A DNA stretch of 64,000 nucleotides from Platerodrilus igneus (Eukaryota; Arthropoda; Insecta; Coleoptera; Lycidae), in assembly GCA_036346225.1 (NCBI GenBank), contig JARFIW010001491.1, positions 1,736,001 to 1,800,000 on the forward strand. The letters are read 5' to 3'. The notes under the pieces are model-generated. The model saw only the letters and a program-made list of their open reading frames with translations. It was not told the origin of the DNA and ran no database searches. Shown here piece by piece: positions 21,901-34,389 of this stretch (position 1 is the stretch's first letter; every line of letters begins with the position of its first letter). Both the position numbers and the translations under genes were made by a program.

Positions 21901-22500
21901 AGGGAAATATTCCGCTATTTTTTCGCTATATAAAATACTAGTTCTTAACAAAAAAATTGTGCACTTCATTTAGGACGTGGTTGGTCAGGTATTTCTTTTA
22001 AGTGTTCTTATAGTATATTCGTGTTTGTAAATTCTCCGATATTGTTTTGTATTTCCAATGTATGAGCTATTACATTTGTTACAATTAATTTTGTGCACAC
22101 AATCGGTTTTATTCTTAATGGATATTAGTTGTTTGAATTTTTTAAATACGGTGTTGCTGCTGTTATTAGGTTTACGTACTATTTTTATATATTTATTGGG
22201 TATTTTTGTATTTTTTTGGAATAACCATGTACTGTAGGCTTGTATAATAATAATTTTTTATCTACTTTTTTTTGTTTGTTGTTTAGTTAATATATATTAA
22301 ATGTATACAATTTTTTGTGATGGAATTAAAAGGTTTTGGTGATTGTCCATTTTGCTTTAGCGTATTTCGTGCTAAGTTGTATTTATTTAGTTTTGTAAAT
22401 AATTATAGTGTTTCACAATTGTCAGCACTCGCAATTACAGCGTGTTAATTTTTTTGATACATTCTTTCACTAGATAAAGTTTGTAATTTGTTTCACTTTT
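21901..22500. other. AT-rich intronic stretch
   Basis: T-rich plus strand with no recognised coding sequence. It may include decayed Gypsy sequence downstream of gag. Confidence 0.35.
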
Positions 22501-22527
22501 GACATATTTCACGGTGTTTGCATTTTA

Positions 22528-22779
22528 TTGTTGTTAAGGAGATGCTTAACTTCGATAACCACAGATGGTGAGATCAGTGGACATGTATACTTAACAATAA
22601 GAATAGCGGAAACCTTCAAGTACTTACCTAAGTTATTGGATTTAGCGGTGTTCGAAAAACCAGTAGTAAAAAAACGTCGACTTTTTGATAGGAGTTCGTA
22701 CCTGTCTAACAAAAATACCATAACGACGCACAGTACACTTTTAACTAAGTTTTTGCTGTACATCAATAACACAGAGTAG
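22528..22779 (+). other. Unrecognised 83-codon open frame
   Basis: The product (HVYLTIRIAETFKYLPKLLD, then VVKKRRLF) looks protein-like and differs in composition from its flanks. It lacks a motif I can name and has no visible splice signals. It may be a relic of a mobile element in the intron. Confidence 0.25.
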
Positions 22780-22799
22780 CTTGAAGGCTGAATCGCGAC

Positions 22800-24920
22800 A
22801 AATCAATATCAATATTGTCAGCGGTATTGCTTCAACTTACAATGGAAAACCTTGAAAAATATGATTTATTTTGTAAGTCCGAATTTCGATGCTCACCATT
22901 AGTATCTCGGTTATTAGAAGACATAGAGTACGGTTAAATGGGGTATGTTTTGCAGAACTCAATACTCGCGACTAATCTTATTTTAAATTTGACCTAACTT
23001 TTTAATTTTTAAAATATTTTAAAAAATCAAAAATTTATCGATTTTATTATTCCTCAATAACTCGATAACGCTTAATCTGACACCTTTTAAAGTTTTACAT
23101 TGTTGCGACACTTTTTTAAGAACAATTATTTGATCAACCCCGATTGTTATTTGCTTTTAAGTTATCAACGCTATCATTTGTTTTTCATATGGTGGTCATA
23201 CTGAGGTTTGAGTTTGTTAGATAATCCTTCAAACGTGCCTTTTAACAATCTATAATATGCCTGAAAAATTTTTTAGTTATAAGGAAAGCGTAAGTTAATC
23301 TTTAATATCAAATTAGTAGGCAATGACAAATGAAAACGAAAAGATATTCTAAGTAATACTGTAAAATATAGAAACGATACTAACGTTTAATTTCATTATT
23401 AACAAAAAAAAATAAGCTGTTCAATAAAATTAGTACGTTTATTTTTAGCACAAATTAATTACCCTTTTTCTCCTTTGTTAATTCATTATCCGTTGGAGTA
23501 AATTCCGTTTCTACTGTTAAATAAAATCGTTAATTCATAATTAATAATAAATACGCTGTCTAATGATTTTCAACTCAAATCCCTTTTTCTTTACGAACGA
23601 AAATTAATTCGGCAAATTAAGATAACCCTTTCTCTTGTTAATGCATTCTCCGTTCGTATAAATTCTATTTCTATGGTTAAATCCTACCGCCTAATTAATA
23701 ATAAATACTCATTCTCAGAATTCCTCAACGTAAAGTTTATGCTATAATTAACTAGTCAATAACTTGTTCTAGGTATCCGATAATTGATTCTTATATGTTT
23801 TCCATCAAAAGATTCGTCGAACTGAAGCCGCGTACTATCCGATAAAACCGTGTTTTTCCAATTTTAATCCTTAGCAACAATATTACTTTGCGCTCTGGTC
23901 ATTAGTTAAACGAAATTAATATTCATTTGCTTTTCAACACGACGAAAACATCCGTTCTGGTTTTCTTAGTTTTGTTTTCCTTATGAGAATTTCGCGCACG
24001 CCTTACAGCGTGGTGCGTATTTATGGTTTAGTAAAATTGTACTTCTCGACATCGATAAATTAATTTTACTTATACTTACTATAGCTTCTTCCGGTGGCCC
24101 TTAAAACCACGATTGATAGTCGCCCTAATGGGAGGACAACCCCAAGATGGGATCACGCGCCCCTTTCCTTCGGCCCCGTCATTTGATACGGTAAGAGCCG
24201 GTCCGACGGCAGCAACTCGAGGGTGAGTGCGTTAGTACTAATTGATACCATTTGGTAACCACACTTGGTGGCCTTAAACGAATTACTGTAAGTAATCGTA
24301 GACGTACAAGGATGAGTTATAACTGTTGGGTTACCATGTGCTTTAATTTTTTGTGCTAAATTTTTATTAGTTAAGATATTGTCCTGCCAATGAGGCATGT
24401 GCAATTTTTATATTTACAACCATTAAGAGCTGTCGCTTTTAGTGTTCTTTTTGAGTTTGGTTATGTTGCAAAATAACGTAACGTGTAGGCACTTAAAAAC
24501 GGCAACTTTCCATGTTAGAGAGGATTTCTGTTGATCTTGTAAATATGTGTAACTTGTAATTAGGGATTGTTTATTTGGTGGTACTATTATGCTTTTGTAC
24601 CTAATTACTTTTTTTTTAATTAGAAATTGTATGATTATGGTTAGGAGTGTGTTATTTGTTTATTGAGCCCGGTCAATTTCTCTTTCTTTCTTCTTCCTTG
24701 TTTTTTTGTTTGACTACGTCATTGTACGTAGCAACGTCATGGAATTAAACATCAGTGTGAAACAATGAAACGAAACGATAACCTGTCAAAGTTCAATTAG
24801 TGCTGCAGCGATAAGTTAATAAAAACCTTGTCAACTACTTGTAGTTAGTGATAGGTAATTATTGTCAAATATTAAGATTTATAAGTATTGATAATAGTAC
24901 AACATATTCAAACGAAAAAA
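22800..24920. other. Intronic stretch with an old tandem duplication
   Basis: Around 23450-23570 and 23618-23720 two blocks share CCCTTT(T)CTC, GTTAAT(T/G)CATT(A/C)TCCGTT, and TAATTAATAATAAATAC, an old duplication with a period near 170 bp. A GC-richer island at 24090-24200 (TTCCGGTGGCCC, CTTCGGCCCCGTC) has no recognised identity. No gene is called. Confidence 0.4.
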
Positions 24921-24999
24921 AAGTTGATATGTTGGAAGTGCATTTTAAAGCACGTGATATGCAGAGCGTTTTCCAGAAAGACAACAACAACACAGGACA

Positions 25000-25278
25000 A
25001 TTTTTAGAATACTAATTAACAATTTACAAAACTTTGGAAGCTTCGAACAAAAACGAGCTAACTATGAAGTTAATGATGGTGATATAGGTCGACATAATAT
25101 TTTGCAGAACGTTAGGAACAATCGTAGCACACCAGGTCGTCGTTTGGCTCGAGAAACAAGGATTTCAAAATCTATCGTTTACAGAAAGTTGAAGGAAAAC
25201 AAGTACCCTTACAAACCAACAATTGTACAAGGTTTAACTGATAATGACTGTCACCAAAGAATACAGTTTAGCAGGTGA
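25000..25278 (+). pseudogene. DNA-transposase N-terminal fragment (HTH region)
   Basis: One plus frame of about 92 codons reads LINNLQNFGSFEQKR, then RSTPGRRLARETRISKSIVY, then LKENKYPYKP and NDCHQRIQFS. This pattern (a DUF4817-like start, then a helix-turn-helix of the type RRLARETGISKSSV, then FHPYK and RLQFC-like motifs) is known from mariner/Tc-like insect transposases. The catalytic part is missing and no terminal repeats are seen. Confidence 0.65.
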
Positions 25279-25590
25279 TGCTTTAAAAAATCTGAATTTG
25301 ACACTAATTTTCCTAAGAAAATACTATTGTAAAATAATAATTGCGGTGTAAATTTTGAAAAGCAAATTTGGAGAAAAAAAGTGGACTGTATTAAATTTAA
25401 ATGATATTGTAACAAACAACAAATAATTAAATGTTCTTAATCAAATCAAAGCAAAGCGTTTACTCTAAGCACTGACCTGGTTGTTTACGAAGTCGTGTCA
25501 ATGCAAACAACGATGGCATCTACTCTTCTCTTTGGCGGATGGATCGAAGCACATTTAGAACAATAGCGGTGTTCTACAAACAAGCGGTTC

Positions 25591-25842
25591 ATGGACAATA
25601 GCGATACGAACAGTTTTAAAGACAAATCGATTCTCCACTATGTTGAGCGTGTAAAACTGGCGATGCGGAGGATTCGACAGACGAAACTATATCCTTCTGG
25701 CTTTGTGGATTTTCCAATCGATACTTGTTTGCAGATGCGCACTAACAACGTTCACCACTCACGACAATGTTTTGGCGCGTGCTTAGTAAAAACATGGCGC
25801 TCTTGCAATAACAAATTTAAAATATACACGCGGCGAATTTAA
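25591..25842 (+). other. Unrecognised 83-codon open frame, GC-richer
   Basis: It starts MDNSDTNSFKDKSILHYVER and is basic, with several Cys. The region is less AT-rich than its surroundings. No motif is recognised; it may be part of the transposon relic just upstream. Confidence 0.2.
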
Positions 25843-26149
25843 AATAACCAACAAACTCAATGTATTAATGAAATTTAGTTTTAAATTATTTACATAAAAA
25901 CGGAACAACTATGGACAGATTAAACACGATTTACCAATTGTGAAGTGTTCTACAGGAATAACTATCATCATTGGTCTACTGAAAATCTACATTTGGTAAA
26001 TCAAAGAAGTTTTCAAATTCGATTTGATTTTAATGTCTGGTACGGTTTAATTGATAGGAGATGTTGTTTACATTTTATTTGTTTTTAAGTTTTTTTTTCG
26101 TTTTAGATAATCACTTAGTAGGTCCTTTCGTCTTTGATTAAAATTTAAC

Positions 26150-26350
26150 TAGTAACAGAGTGTTAGGACATTCCGCGCAAACACGAAAGAAAACAGTAAA
26201 AGTTAGTAAAGAAGTCTTCCACACCGAATATTGCAGCAAAACAGGGACAGAATGGTAGAATCGAATTAGAAAACGGGATAGCTCAAAAACGTCATAGCGT
26301 GGCGTGGGTGAAACAAAAAGGACACATTGGAAACCTCAGTAAAACTATAT
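26150..26350 (-). repeat. Dispersed repeat shared with 9330-9690
   Basis: Blocks such as AACACGAAAGAAAACAG, CCACACCGAATATTGCAGC and GTAGAATCGAATTAGAA correspond to the arms of the inverted repeat at 9.3-9.7 kb. A single arm is present here. Confidence 0.55.
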
Positions 26351-26960
26351 TGTCAACATACGATCTCAAAAGGCTATTTACAAAACAACAAAGAAATCAA
26401 TAAATTGCGTAAGCGTTTGTTACAACGTGTTGATAAACAAAGCGTCACCGATAAAAAGTATCGTCGGCAAGCACTTCATAAATAGATCGACCGATCATGA
26501 ATGAATGCCCCGTTTGTATTCTTTCACGGCTTTGTATGATAAAATTTCCAATACGGCACAGGTTCTAGAAGGCTTCCACACCCGTCCTAAGTGATATTAC
26601 TCATAACGTGATGTAACTTCTGCGAAATTCCGTTCCCTTTATAGCTGTCATTGTAATTTATGATATTGTAAAAATTTTATTATCTTTTTAATTGGTATGG
26701 TTTACAGAGATGAATGTAAAGTACTCATTCGTTATCGCTTCCGATTATAATCTATGGCCATTAGAAACGTCTTCTTTTATCTTATTTATAGTATTTATCT
26801 GCTTTATGGCGTTCTACAAATTCACTAATCGGTCTGTATTCATATTGTTTGCCATCGTACGAAATAATTACTTGTTATTTGTGATGCATGGTCTGACTTG
26901 CAATGTGAGTTTCATGCTACCGGACTGACCTGGAGGCATCTAGAAAAGTAGCTTTTTTCA
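26351..26960. other. Intronic stretch, nothing firm
   Basis: The open frame at 26692-26928 is hydrophobic and AT-rich without a motif. No gene is called. Confidence 0.35.
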
Positions 26961-26971
26961 AAGAATACACC

Positions 26972-27270
26972 TTACATGTGATATTTCCAATGCTCTACCC
27001 GAAGGTACTACATTGGCCAGGAAGTGAGTTTTTTTACCTGGAAAATTTGGAATTTTGCCGAACCCTTGCTGTTCCAAGGAAGGTAGGGATCTTTAACATG
27101 GGTGACAACTCACACATGGGACCTCCATTTTACCTCTCATCCAAACGAGGGCGTATTTTTGTGAAAAATGCTCGCCTAACATTTTTCAAGCGGACCGTGT
27201 CGAGTTTTGAACCCGGGACCTTGGGCGGCGTAGTCACACGCATACCCACTACACCACGGAGCCGCTCCCA
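26972..27270 (-). mobile_element. tRNA-derived SINE, copy 1
   Basis: The element is flanked by an 11-bp target duplication with one mismatch: AAGAATACACC (26961-26971) and AAAAATACACC (27271-27281). Read on the minus strand it starts with a tRNA-like head with an A-box (GTGGTGTAGTGGGTA) and a B-box (GGTTCAAAACTC). A conserved body follows, including CTCGTTTGGATGAGAGGTAAA, GGTCCCATGTGTGAG, TGTTAAAGATCCCTACC and AGCAAGGGTTCGGCAAAATTC. The 3' end reads CCAATGTAGTACC and TAGAGCATTGGAAAT. The second copy at 37.3 kb aligns over its whole length. Confidence 0.88.
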
Positions 27271-27284
27271 AAAAATACACCGCA

Positions 27285-27780
27285 ATTGGAGAAGTCTAGA
27301 AAGATTTGAGTAGTTTGTTTAAATTTACGTTTTGCATCAAAATATTTTTAATTAAAGCACTTTTTAGAGCGTATTTTAAAATATTGTTTTCGCACTTAAA
27401 AGGCTTTAAGAGGACGTATTTTAGAACTCGTTTTACGTAAGCTTGTTTTTAAGTGATACTTAGTATTGCATAGCGCGGTTATTTCAATCAAGGGATGAGT
27501 TTATGTCTTCGTCGATTGCGTAATTATTTAGAACTTGATTTAATTAAAAACGTTGGTTTCACTTATGTACTAGAAAATACTATACTAATCATATCGTACT
27601 ATTAAAATATTATTAAATTTGGTAACTTTATTTTCTATCCTTTTGGGTGGTTTTATTTACAGAACGTGGTGTACAATGACCTCTATTAACCTCATCGCAC
27701 AATATATATATATTTGTTACTTTAGATAATAAGTATTTGTAATTATTTCTATTAAATAAAATGATAACCTGTTAACTTTT
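27285..27780. other. Intronic stretch before exon 2
   Basis: AT-rich and nothing recognised. Confidence 0.5.
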
Positions 27781-27786
27781 ACTTAC

Positions 27787-27925
27787 CCGAAACTAAAACT
27801 TTTACATTTTTCTTGTTCGGCTGTACATGCCACTTGGCAATCTTGCACTGTCTTATGATTAGAAAATGTTTTGTCTATATCCCTGGATTTGAGCTTTTCA
27901 CCAATGGCTAATCTTTCGTAGCAAT
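27787..27925 (-). CDS. PAN-domain/Arg-Pro-rich secreted protein, exon 2
   Basis: The exon is bounded by ACTTTCAG (acceptor, 27926-27927) and GG/GTAAGT (donor at 27786). It enters in phase 1 and leaves in phase 2, matching exons 1 and 3. It encodes DCYERLAIGEKLKSRD, then DCQVACTAEQEKCKSFSF, the Cys spacing and the KCKSFSF-type core of a PAN/Apple domain. The domain is completed in exon 3 by CELSS. PAN domains mediate protein or carbohydrate contacts in extracellular proteins. In insects they occur in matrix proteins of the NompA/ZP group; which family member this is cannot be told from the sequence in view. Confidence 0.88.
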
Positions 27926-27929
27926 CTGA

Positions 27930-30565
27930 AAGTAAAAATTACATTTTAAACAAAGTATTTTAAATGGCTAGTTGAGAATAAATAATCCACACAAATACAA
28001 ATAGTTATTTTTATAAATTAACTACAATAGAAACGTGTCTTTGAAAGTGAAGACCATAAACCTTGGCAAAATATAACATTTGGTAGAAATTCTTTGGATA
28101 AAAGAGGATATATTAAAGTTGATGACCGAATACGAGGACGGCTATAGATGGGTTGAAGAGACAGACAAATCATGTTGTAGTAAAAATAAAATTGGTAAAA
28201 TTGCAAAGCGAACCAAAAAATTTTGTAAGCAAGAATGACGAACCTTTGTATATCGGTAAAAAAAAGTAAGGAGACGGACAGAATATCATCAGTAGCTTTT
28301 GGTGATTACAGCATAATTAATAGAACATCACTTGCGTCAAAAATTTTAACTCGCATTTTTTACCGAAGAATGAAATGAAAAGTAGAAGGTAGAAGATGAA
28401 TTAGGAGAAGATACTTTTGATTTTACAAAAAATAAGTGTACTAGAAAAACGTACTGTGTCCAAGGTTACTGATAGAAAAAAGGTATAATAAAGAAGAATA
28501 ACCTGATATGTTTGGTCTTTTAGATTTAAATGGAATAAGATGGTTGAGATGTTACAAATGATATATTTGAAACATACGATTAATTCCAAATATCTACAAA
28601 AGAAATAGCTAGTTTTGCAATAGATGGTTAAGAGATTGAAGTAAATCTAAAAAAAAGTGTCAGGTAACGATATTCTTTTTCAATTTATACAGGTAGTAAG
28701 TTATAAGGAAATTAAAGGACAAGTGTATGCTGAAATAATCACGCTGTTATGCCTCACTTGGCTTCACAACCATTTTATTTTAATAATTAATCATAGGGAA
28801 TTCCTAATCATCAATTTAAAGTATGTTACACATGGCTGCGGAACATAATTTTAGCTTCTAAGGGTATTACACATGTTAATTCAGCACGAAATAGGTTGTA
28901 TAATTATTTTCAGAACTTCTTGGAATGGTTTTATTATTAAGTAAATACGGTTTTGAGTTCCCAGCATTGCTGAGGAATTAATTATAATTATTATTATGTA
29001 TCAGCAACTTAAACGTGTTCCCACGCTTCAAAATAAACAGATGTCATTGTTGTGACCAATGAGAACACACTACGCTCAAACAGTGATAGATAATTAGGTA
29101 GGACAACGTCGGTCATGATTCATTCTACTAGTGAGTGGTGCTTCATAAATAAGAGTGGTGAAGTTTTCTGTCCGTAATTCTTCTACCTTTCCCGTACGTA
29201 ATATTATCTATGTTTTCTGTTTAATTTTGTAAATAAGGGACTCCGCTAAAACAATTTCCATATAGAAAAGAATTTGGACCTGCAACTCTGTTCATAGGCG
29301 AACAATACGTAGTAGGATTTTGGCAGGTAACTCCGTAATCAAGGATTCAGTAATTGACATTACCGTAATTTAATTATTTAAAACTCAAGGTAAGCTTAAT
29401 CCTAGTATACTTGATTTCTGCTCATTTTATAAATTATTTAAATGAAAATGTTAGTAAATTCATGTGAAACCAAGTACGCTCTCTGTAGGGGCAAGTGCAT
29501 ACTACTGTATTTTACCATATACCTGTCTAATTGACAAGTAACAATGCATGTGACAAATTTCGCGGCGAATTACAAAGTACTCGAAGCCAATAGCACCAAT
29601 TCTAACCGATACATTTTTCCCCGTAAAATTTCTCCAACGGCAGACGCTATTTCTTTTCCTGCAAATTTCGACCGCCCCTTTTCCAACGGTCTTCGAAAAC
29701 CTAGAATTTTGTATCACAAACAAGTATTTTACTTCGAAAAGCTCATTAAAATTTTCAACCGTCCTGGTTTCCTCTGAAATTCTTACTTCTGCTATCGCTC
29801 CCAAACAACTCAAAACACGCTTTTAATAGGCGCGTACATACTATTATCTCACTTCTACTCGAATCATAACATCTTCCAGCCTTTATTTCATACCTTACCT
29901 AACTTTCCTATGTCATTTCTACTTTTCTGGTATCCTTGTCTACACCACGTTTTCTATCTCTTTTGCCTTGTCCCTCTATAACCACCTTGTTCATAGTTGC
30001 TATCTACTTTTCTGTGCACCTTGAAAATCAATATTTTCTGCAAACACGCTACATCCTTATCCTACTTATTGCCTTTAAAAATATCATCGTCTTACAGACG
30101 TTTGAAAGTTACTACAACTGAACATATGATATCTTCCCTCTGTTTCTAACGCATGCGAAATATCTTCTCTTGCTTGATTTTATCTATCTGTTTATACATG
30201 TAACCGTCCGTTCTCTCTTATAGACCTGTTTTCAGTTAAACGATTTTTACGTAGAAATATATTGTCAACGTTTAAAAGCCTTGCCGGAATCGTGTTATTT
30301 GTTTGAACGTTCCTTCTCTGAAATTAATAACCGTTGTAGTTTGGTTTCGTACATAAAACCTTGACAACTTACACAAATGTTTAAGCTTTATATTACCCTT
30401 AAGAAATTCACCTTCCTCGAGCAAATTATCGATTTTTACCTTACGTTCAACCTATTTAATTATACTGAAACGTTTTAAATTCGAAATTGATTTTTATATA
30501 CAGGGTACCTACAAATAAATAATTGTTTGATTTGTGTACATTGATTTAGGCCTAGAAATCCACAG
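27930..30565. other. Intron 1, proximal part
   Basis: Intronic DNA. Open frames at 28018-28848 and the pair of overlapping frames at 29502-29813 lack recognised domains. The latter are somewhat GC-richer but open on both strands, which argues against a gene. Confidence 0.45.
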
Positions 30566-30616
<51 letters not shown>

Positions 30617-30775
30617 AATATATAAAAAAGACAAGTTATTTGCAGTCCGCGATAAGAAATTGTGTAGAACAATATATAAAATAAGATGTATCTGTAAACA
30701 AACTCATGAAAATAATAAGAGTTTATTGACGTATACAAATCGGGCTAATAGTTGTATAGCCATTAACAAAACAAT
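30566..30775 (-). repeat. TA-anchored short repeat, related to 48131-48307
   Basis: After a (TA)n array (30568-30625), the reverse strand shares blocks with 48.2-48.3 kb: AGCCCGATTTGTAT, TTATTATTTTCAT, TTGTTTACAGATACATCTTA, and CGGACTGCAAATAACTTGTC before the TA array. It has no coding capacity. Confidence 0.7.
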
Positions 30776-30805
30776 AACTTTATTACTTCACCAGGGTAAG
30801 AAACA

Positions 30806-30852
30806 TCCACTGACCGGCCGGTTTCAGCTTCCTTAAGCATCTTCAGAGCGAA
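30806..30852 (-). ncRNA. Hammerhead-ribozyme-like motif
   Basis: On the minus strand the parts occur in order. TTCGCT forms the 5' side of stem I. CTGAAGA is the conserved box. TGCTT-AAGG-AAGCT forms stem II. GAAA follows, then a palindromic CCGGCCGG as minimal stem III, then TC as the cleavage site. AGTGGA is the 3' side of stem I, giving six pairs including two G-U. All invariant core bases of the family (CUGANGA, GAAA, UH) are present. A self-complementary stem III this short is known from the hammerheads of Penelope-like elements and retrozymes, which work as dimers. The first pair of stem II is T-T, a weakness. No Penelope reverse transcriptase is recognised nearby. Confidence 0.6.
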
Positions 30853-30859
30853 ACTAATT

Positions 30860-33677
30860 CACTAACCACTTTTTATTGTTCGAATATAAGCCGGTTTACT
30901 CGAAAATATAGAGAATTCTTAAAGTGTTGATGATAATTTATTACAAGCTAATCACTAAAACTGTTTACTGCACTTATTTAGTTCTTAACACGACGATTAA
31001 CTATTTTATCGCTGTTCGATTATGTAAATTTATCTACACTAACGCTTAATTTATATACACATTAAACGTATTTATTTTAATGATTTATTCCATAATTTAT
31101 AGCATATCGCAACTTCATACCTCGACCAAAACCAAAATCTTTGTCGTATCCTACCATTTATATAAGCTGCCAAAATAAGGCCGAAAAATACTAAAAACAA
31201 TAGGATTCATCGCTTTTTTACACTGTATACCAGTCTTTAAGTGCACCCTTGTAACCGTCAATCAGGCTATAGTTACTTTAATGGCATTGTCCCTTTCGAA
31301 TCAAGACTCTTCGCTACCTTTGTTGCAGTATAATTTGGCAATGAATAAATCTGCTAAAATACAATTTTGAAAAGAATGGATTAATTTAGGTGAACTTATA
31401 TAGTTTGAAAAATAACCATATTTTTACGGTGTTACACGGGGATTTTTCCTAAATTTTAAATCATTTAAGACCAAAACTGTGTTGCTGTGAGGGTTTTCCA
31501 ACTTTCTTCAACATTATAATTTGTAGCACGTTGCATTGCGCTAGCTATAAATTAGATGGGAAATAAAAATAATAATTCTGAAAGGGCAGCATAAATATGA
31601 ACGAGCCTGTATAATAGATTTTATGAATAATTAATATTAATTAAGCATGCTATTTTAATTTTTGGTTTTTACAAAATGAATATTCAATTTGGGCGGTTGG
31701 TATAATTCAAGCAATAAAAAATGAGTTTTCTTAAAATAAATTAGTACAATTTAATACAATACCAAGATATCGCATTAGTCGTTAAATAGGATAATCGTCG
31801 CCACAATAAAAACTGTTGAAATAAAAGACTCCATACAACTTACAATGTAATATATGTAATACAGGAATAAGGTGTAGAATGCAGGACGTCATGCACTGAA
31901 TAAAGCCACCAAGTATACATTAATAAAATTAATTAATACGTGAGAAATGCAGAAACTGTTAACAGGAAATATCATATTGGAGACATGACTAGGAGTTCAA
32001 AGCCAATTGCAATAGTATGTGACTTTTATATAAATAACGTAACAGTCCTTTTGTTAGCTAGATTATAATGGCTACATTGTATTAACGGATTCTTACCGCA
32101 ATTAATAAAATTATTATAGAGGCAGAAATTAGATATAACAACTAAGCAACACAGTTGCAAGTTAAGTTCGAAAAGTGAAATTCAGAAAATTCATTGGAAT
32201 CGTAAAAATGTAGTCATACGAGCAAGTAATAAAACTGGAAGGCAACGCTGTTAAAGTTGGTATGAAGATAGATTAAAATTGAGTGGGCGAAACAAAGCGC
32301 CAGGATGTGACTGTGTATTTCCCGTAGGGAATAATTACTCGGCGTGTTACATAAGGCCGAACTACGTTTGCGAAGACATGGTAGGTTTCATACACAGGGG
32401 TGGTGCATAAATTTATTGTCGTTCCGACCGGCGAGTTTATTCCTCTAATAATTTGGATTTTGTGTTGGTTGTGTTAAGGCAGCTATGTTAGATATGAACG
32501 AAAATTGGAAATACTGATGGTTTATGGGCATACTGGAGTTAGCAAATATTATTAAATAGTGAGCAAATGAGCTTTTAATATTTGTACTTTTTAATTATGT
32601 ACATGTGAATTTTAATTGTAAGTGGGTTGGTATTCGCGTAGAATAAATCGAATAGGAAAATACTTCGTTTGTTGAACGATGACTTAGCAATAAAACAAGC
32701 GTTGATTAAATTTAAGCATAATGTTATCGTACAAGAAAGTTTGGAATATTTTCAAATATTAACAACTATGTACGTATTGATTTTAAATTATTTTGAGTAG
32801 ACGATAAAATGATAAAAGAGAAAGTTAGTGTTTATCTGTTTTCTATGTTGGTTATTAAGTGCATTTTCAGAAACGGGATTTAGAATGTCATGTAATTCAA
32901 TATTGGAACGGGAAATTAAGAATGATAGTATTATTGTTGGATTTGATTTACTGTTTTGATTTTTTAGTAATATCTGGCCAGTTTGAGGATAAGAGATTAG
33001 GTTTTCAGGTATATTTGTAATCATATTGCAATTATTTAAAGTGAAAAGAGATTAAGTGCATGTTGAATTTTATTTGAATCTATTTATGAACTAGATAAAA
33101 AATAGGTCATTGTAAAATGATAGCCAGTCAAAGTAGTGATGAAGTCGTACTTGATATCGATAATTTCTTTAATTATGACAAACTTAAATGTTTTAGGATA
33201 TTTTAGAAAAAGGTAATGTATTATCGGATAAATTTAGGAAACCTAAAGCAAAGGATACCTATTCTGAATAACCGTTTCCCGTGTAGGAATATTATTCAAG
33301 GGATTGTTGAGATAAGTAGGTTTAGTGCCTTATAATTTTGACAATAGAAAAAAGCTTTTCAGGGTATGTGAATATAGTAACGTAGTCCGTTTGTATTTCA
33401 ACCATTTCAAATATATAATTTTTTATTATTTCCTCCATAGGAACCCACACCTGCACCACTGTAGTTCATCGAAGCACCTTTAAATTGTTATGGGGTCCCC
33501 CCGTTCAGAACAAATCTAAATTTATACCATAACGCTCATTTTACTCGTAACAAATGTTATACAAGGGTTTACTGTATTGTTATAGAAATATATTTTCTAT
33601 ATATCGCTAAAAAAAATTTTAGCGCCACAGAATGTTCGCGGTGGGTCAACTAACTTTCAACAGCAAAAATAAGCATG
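30860..33677. other. Intron 1, middle part
   Basis: About 2.8 kb of AT-rich DNA without recognised coding, RNA or repeat features. A 78-codon minus frame at 32788-33024 has no motif. Confidence 0.45.
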
Positions 33678-33829
33678 TACTCAGTGACATGTAAATTGCA
33701 ACACCAAGAAGGGTTGGGAATTTTTGACCAAACTTGGCAGATATATTTAACTACTCAAATGTAATAATTGATTAAAATTTCAAAAAGGAAAAAACAAAAG
33801 ATTAACATAATCTTTATTAGTAATCTGTT

Positions 33830-34252
33830 TCCTCCCCATACCCTATTTTTATTCACTCCCTCACTCTTCGTGGCATCGAATCCAGTAGGTGGTCGTACTG
33901 TTGGGGTATTGTGTCCCAAGCAATCTGCATTTGATGTCGGAGAGCTGCCAGTGTATGAGGAGGATTTGCTAAGTTTCTGTATTCCACCCATAGTGTCGTA
34001 CACCTGTTCAATTGGCGAAATATTGAAAGATATGGGTGGCCATGGTAAGGTATTGACATGGGCGTCTTCAGATCGGTCGAGAGTAGTCCTCGCTACGTAA
34101 GGACAGGCATTATCTTGCCGGAAAAGTTGGTCTTCGAGTTATTGGAGATAAGGAAGAATGTGGGGTTCCATAACTTCATTAACGTAGCGATCGGCGTTCA
34201 TATTGCCTCGGATGAACACCAAATGAAACCTACTTCCATATGTTACAGCACC
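33830..34252 (-). pseudogene. Tc1-like transposase, C-terminal part
   Basis: On the minus strand frames read GSRFHLVFIRGNMNADRYVN, then VMEPHILPYL, then TLAALRHQMQIAWDTIPQQ and SMPRRVRE, the usual order at the C-terminus of Tc1-like transposases. Frame changes near 34100 and 33990 break it. The N-terminal part lies on the far side of the LINE, at 38514-39100. Confidence 0.88.
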
Positions 34253-34260
34253 ACCATAAT
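34253..34260. repeat. LINE target-site duplication, left
   Basis: ACCATAAT, repeated exactly at 38506-38513. It falls inside the Tc1 transposase gene. Confidence 0.85.
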
Positions 34261-34389
34261 TGGTACTCAAATCCGTACTCAAATTGCTATTATTGATGAT
34301 GGCATCCTCTGGGGTAAAAAATTCCGGAGGTAAAATAGTCCCCCATTCGGATCTCAGGGAGGGGACTACTTCTGGGGATGTGATTCGAA

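Noticed and set aside
24090..24200. GC-rich island as ribosomal or small nuclear RNA
   Set aside because: I recognise no conserved rRNA or snRNA segment, and no secondary structure or promoter box supports it.
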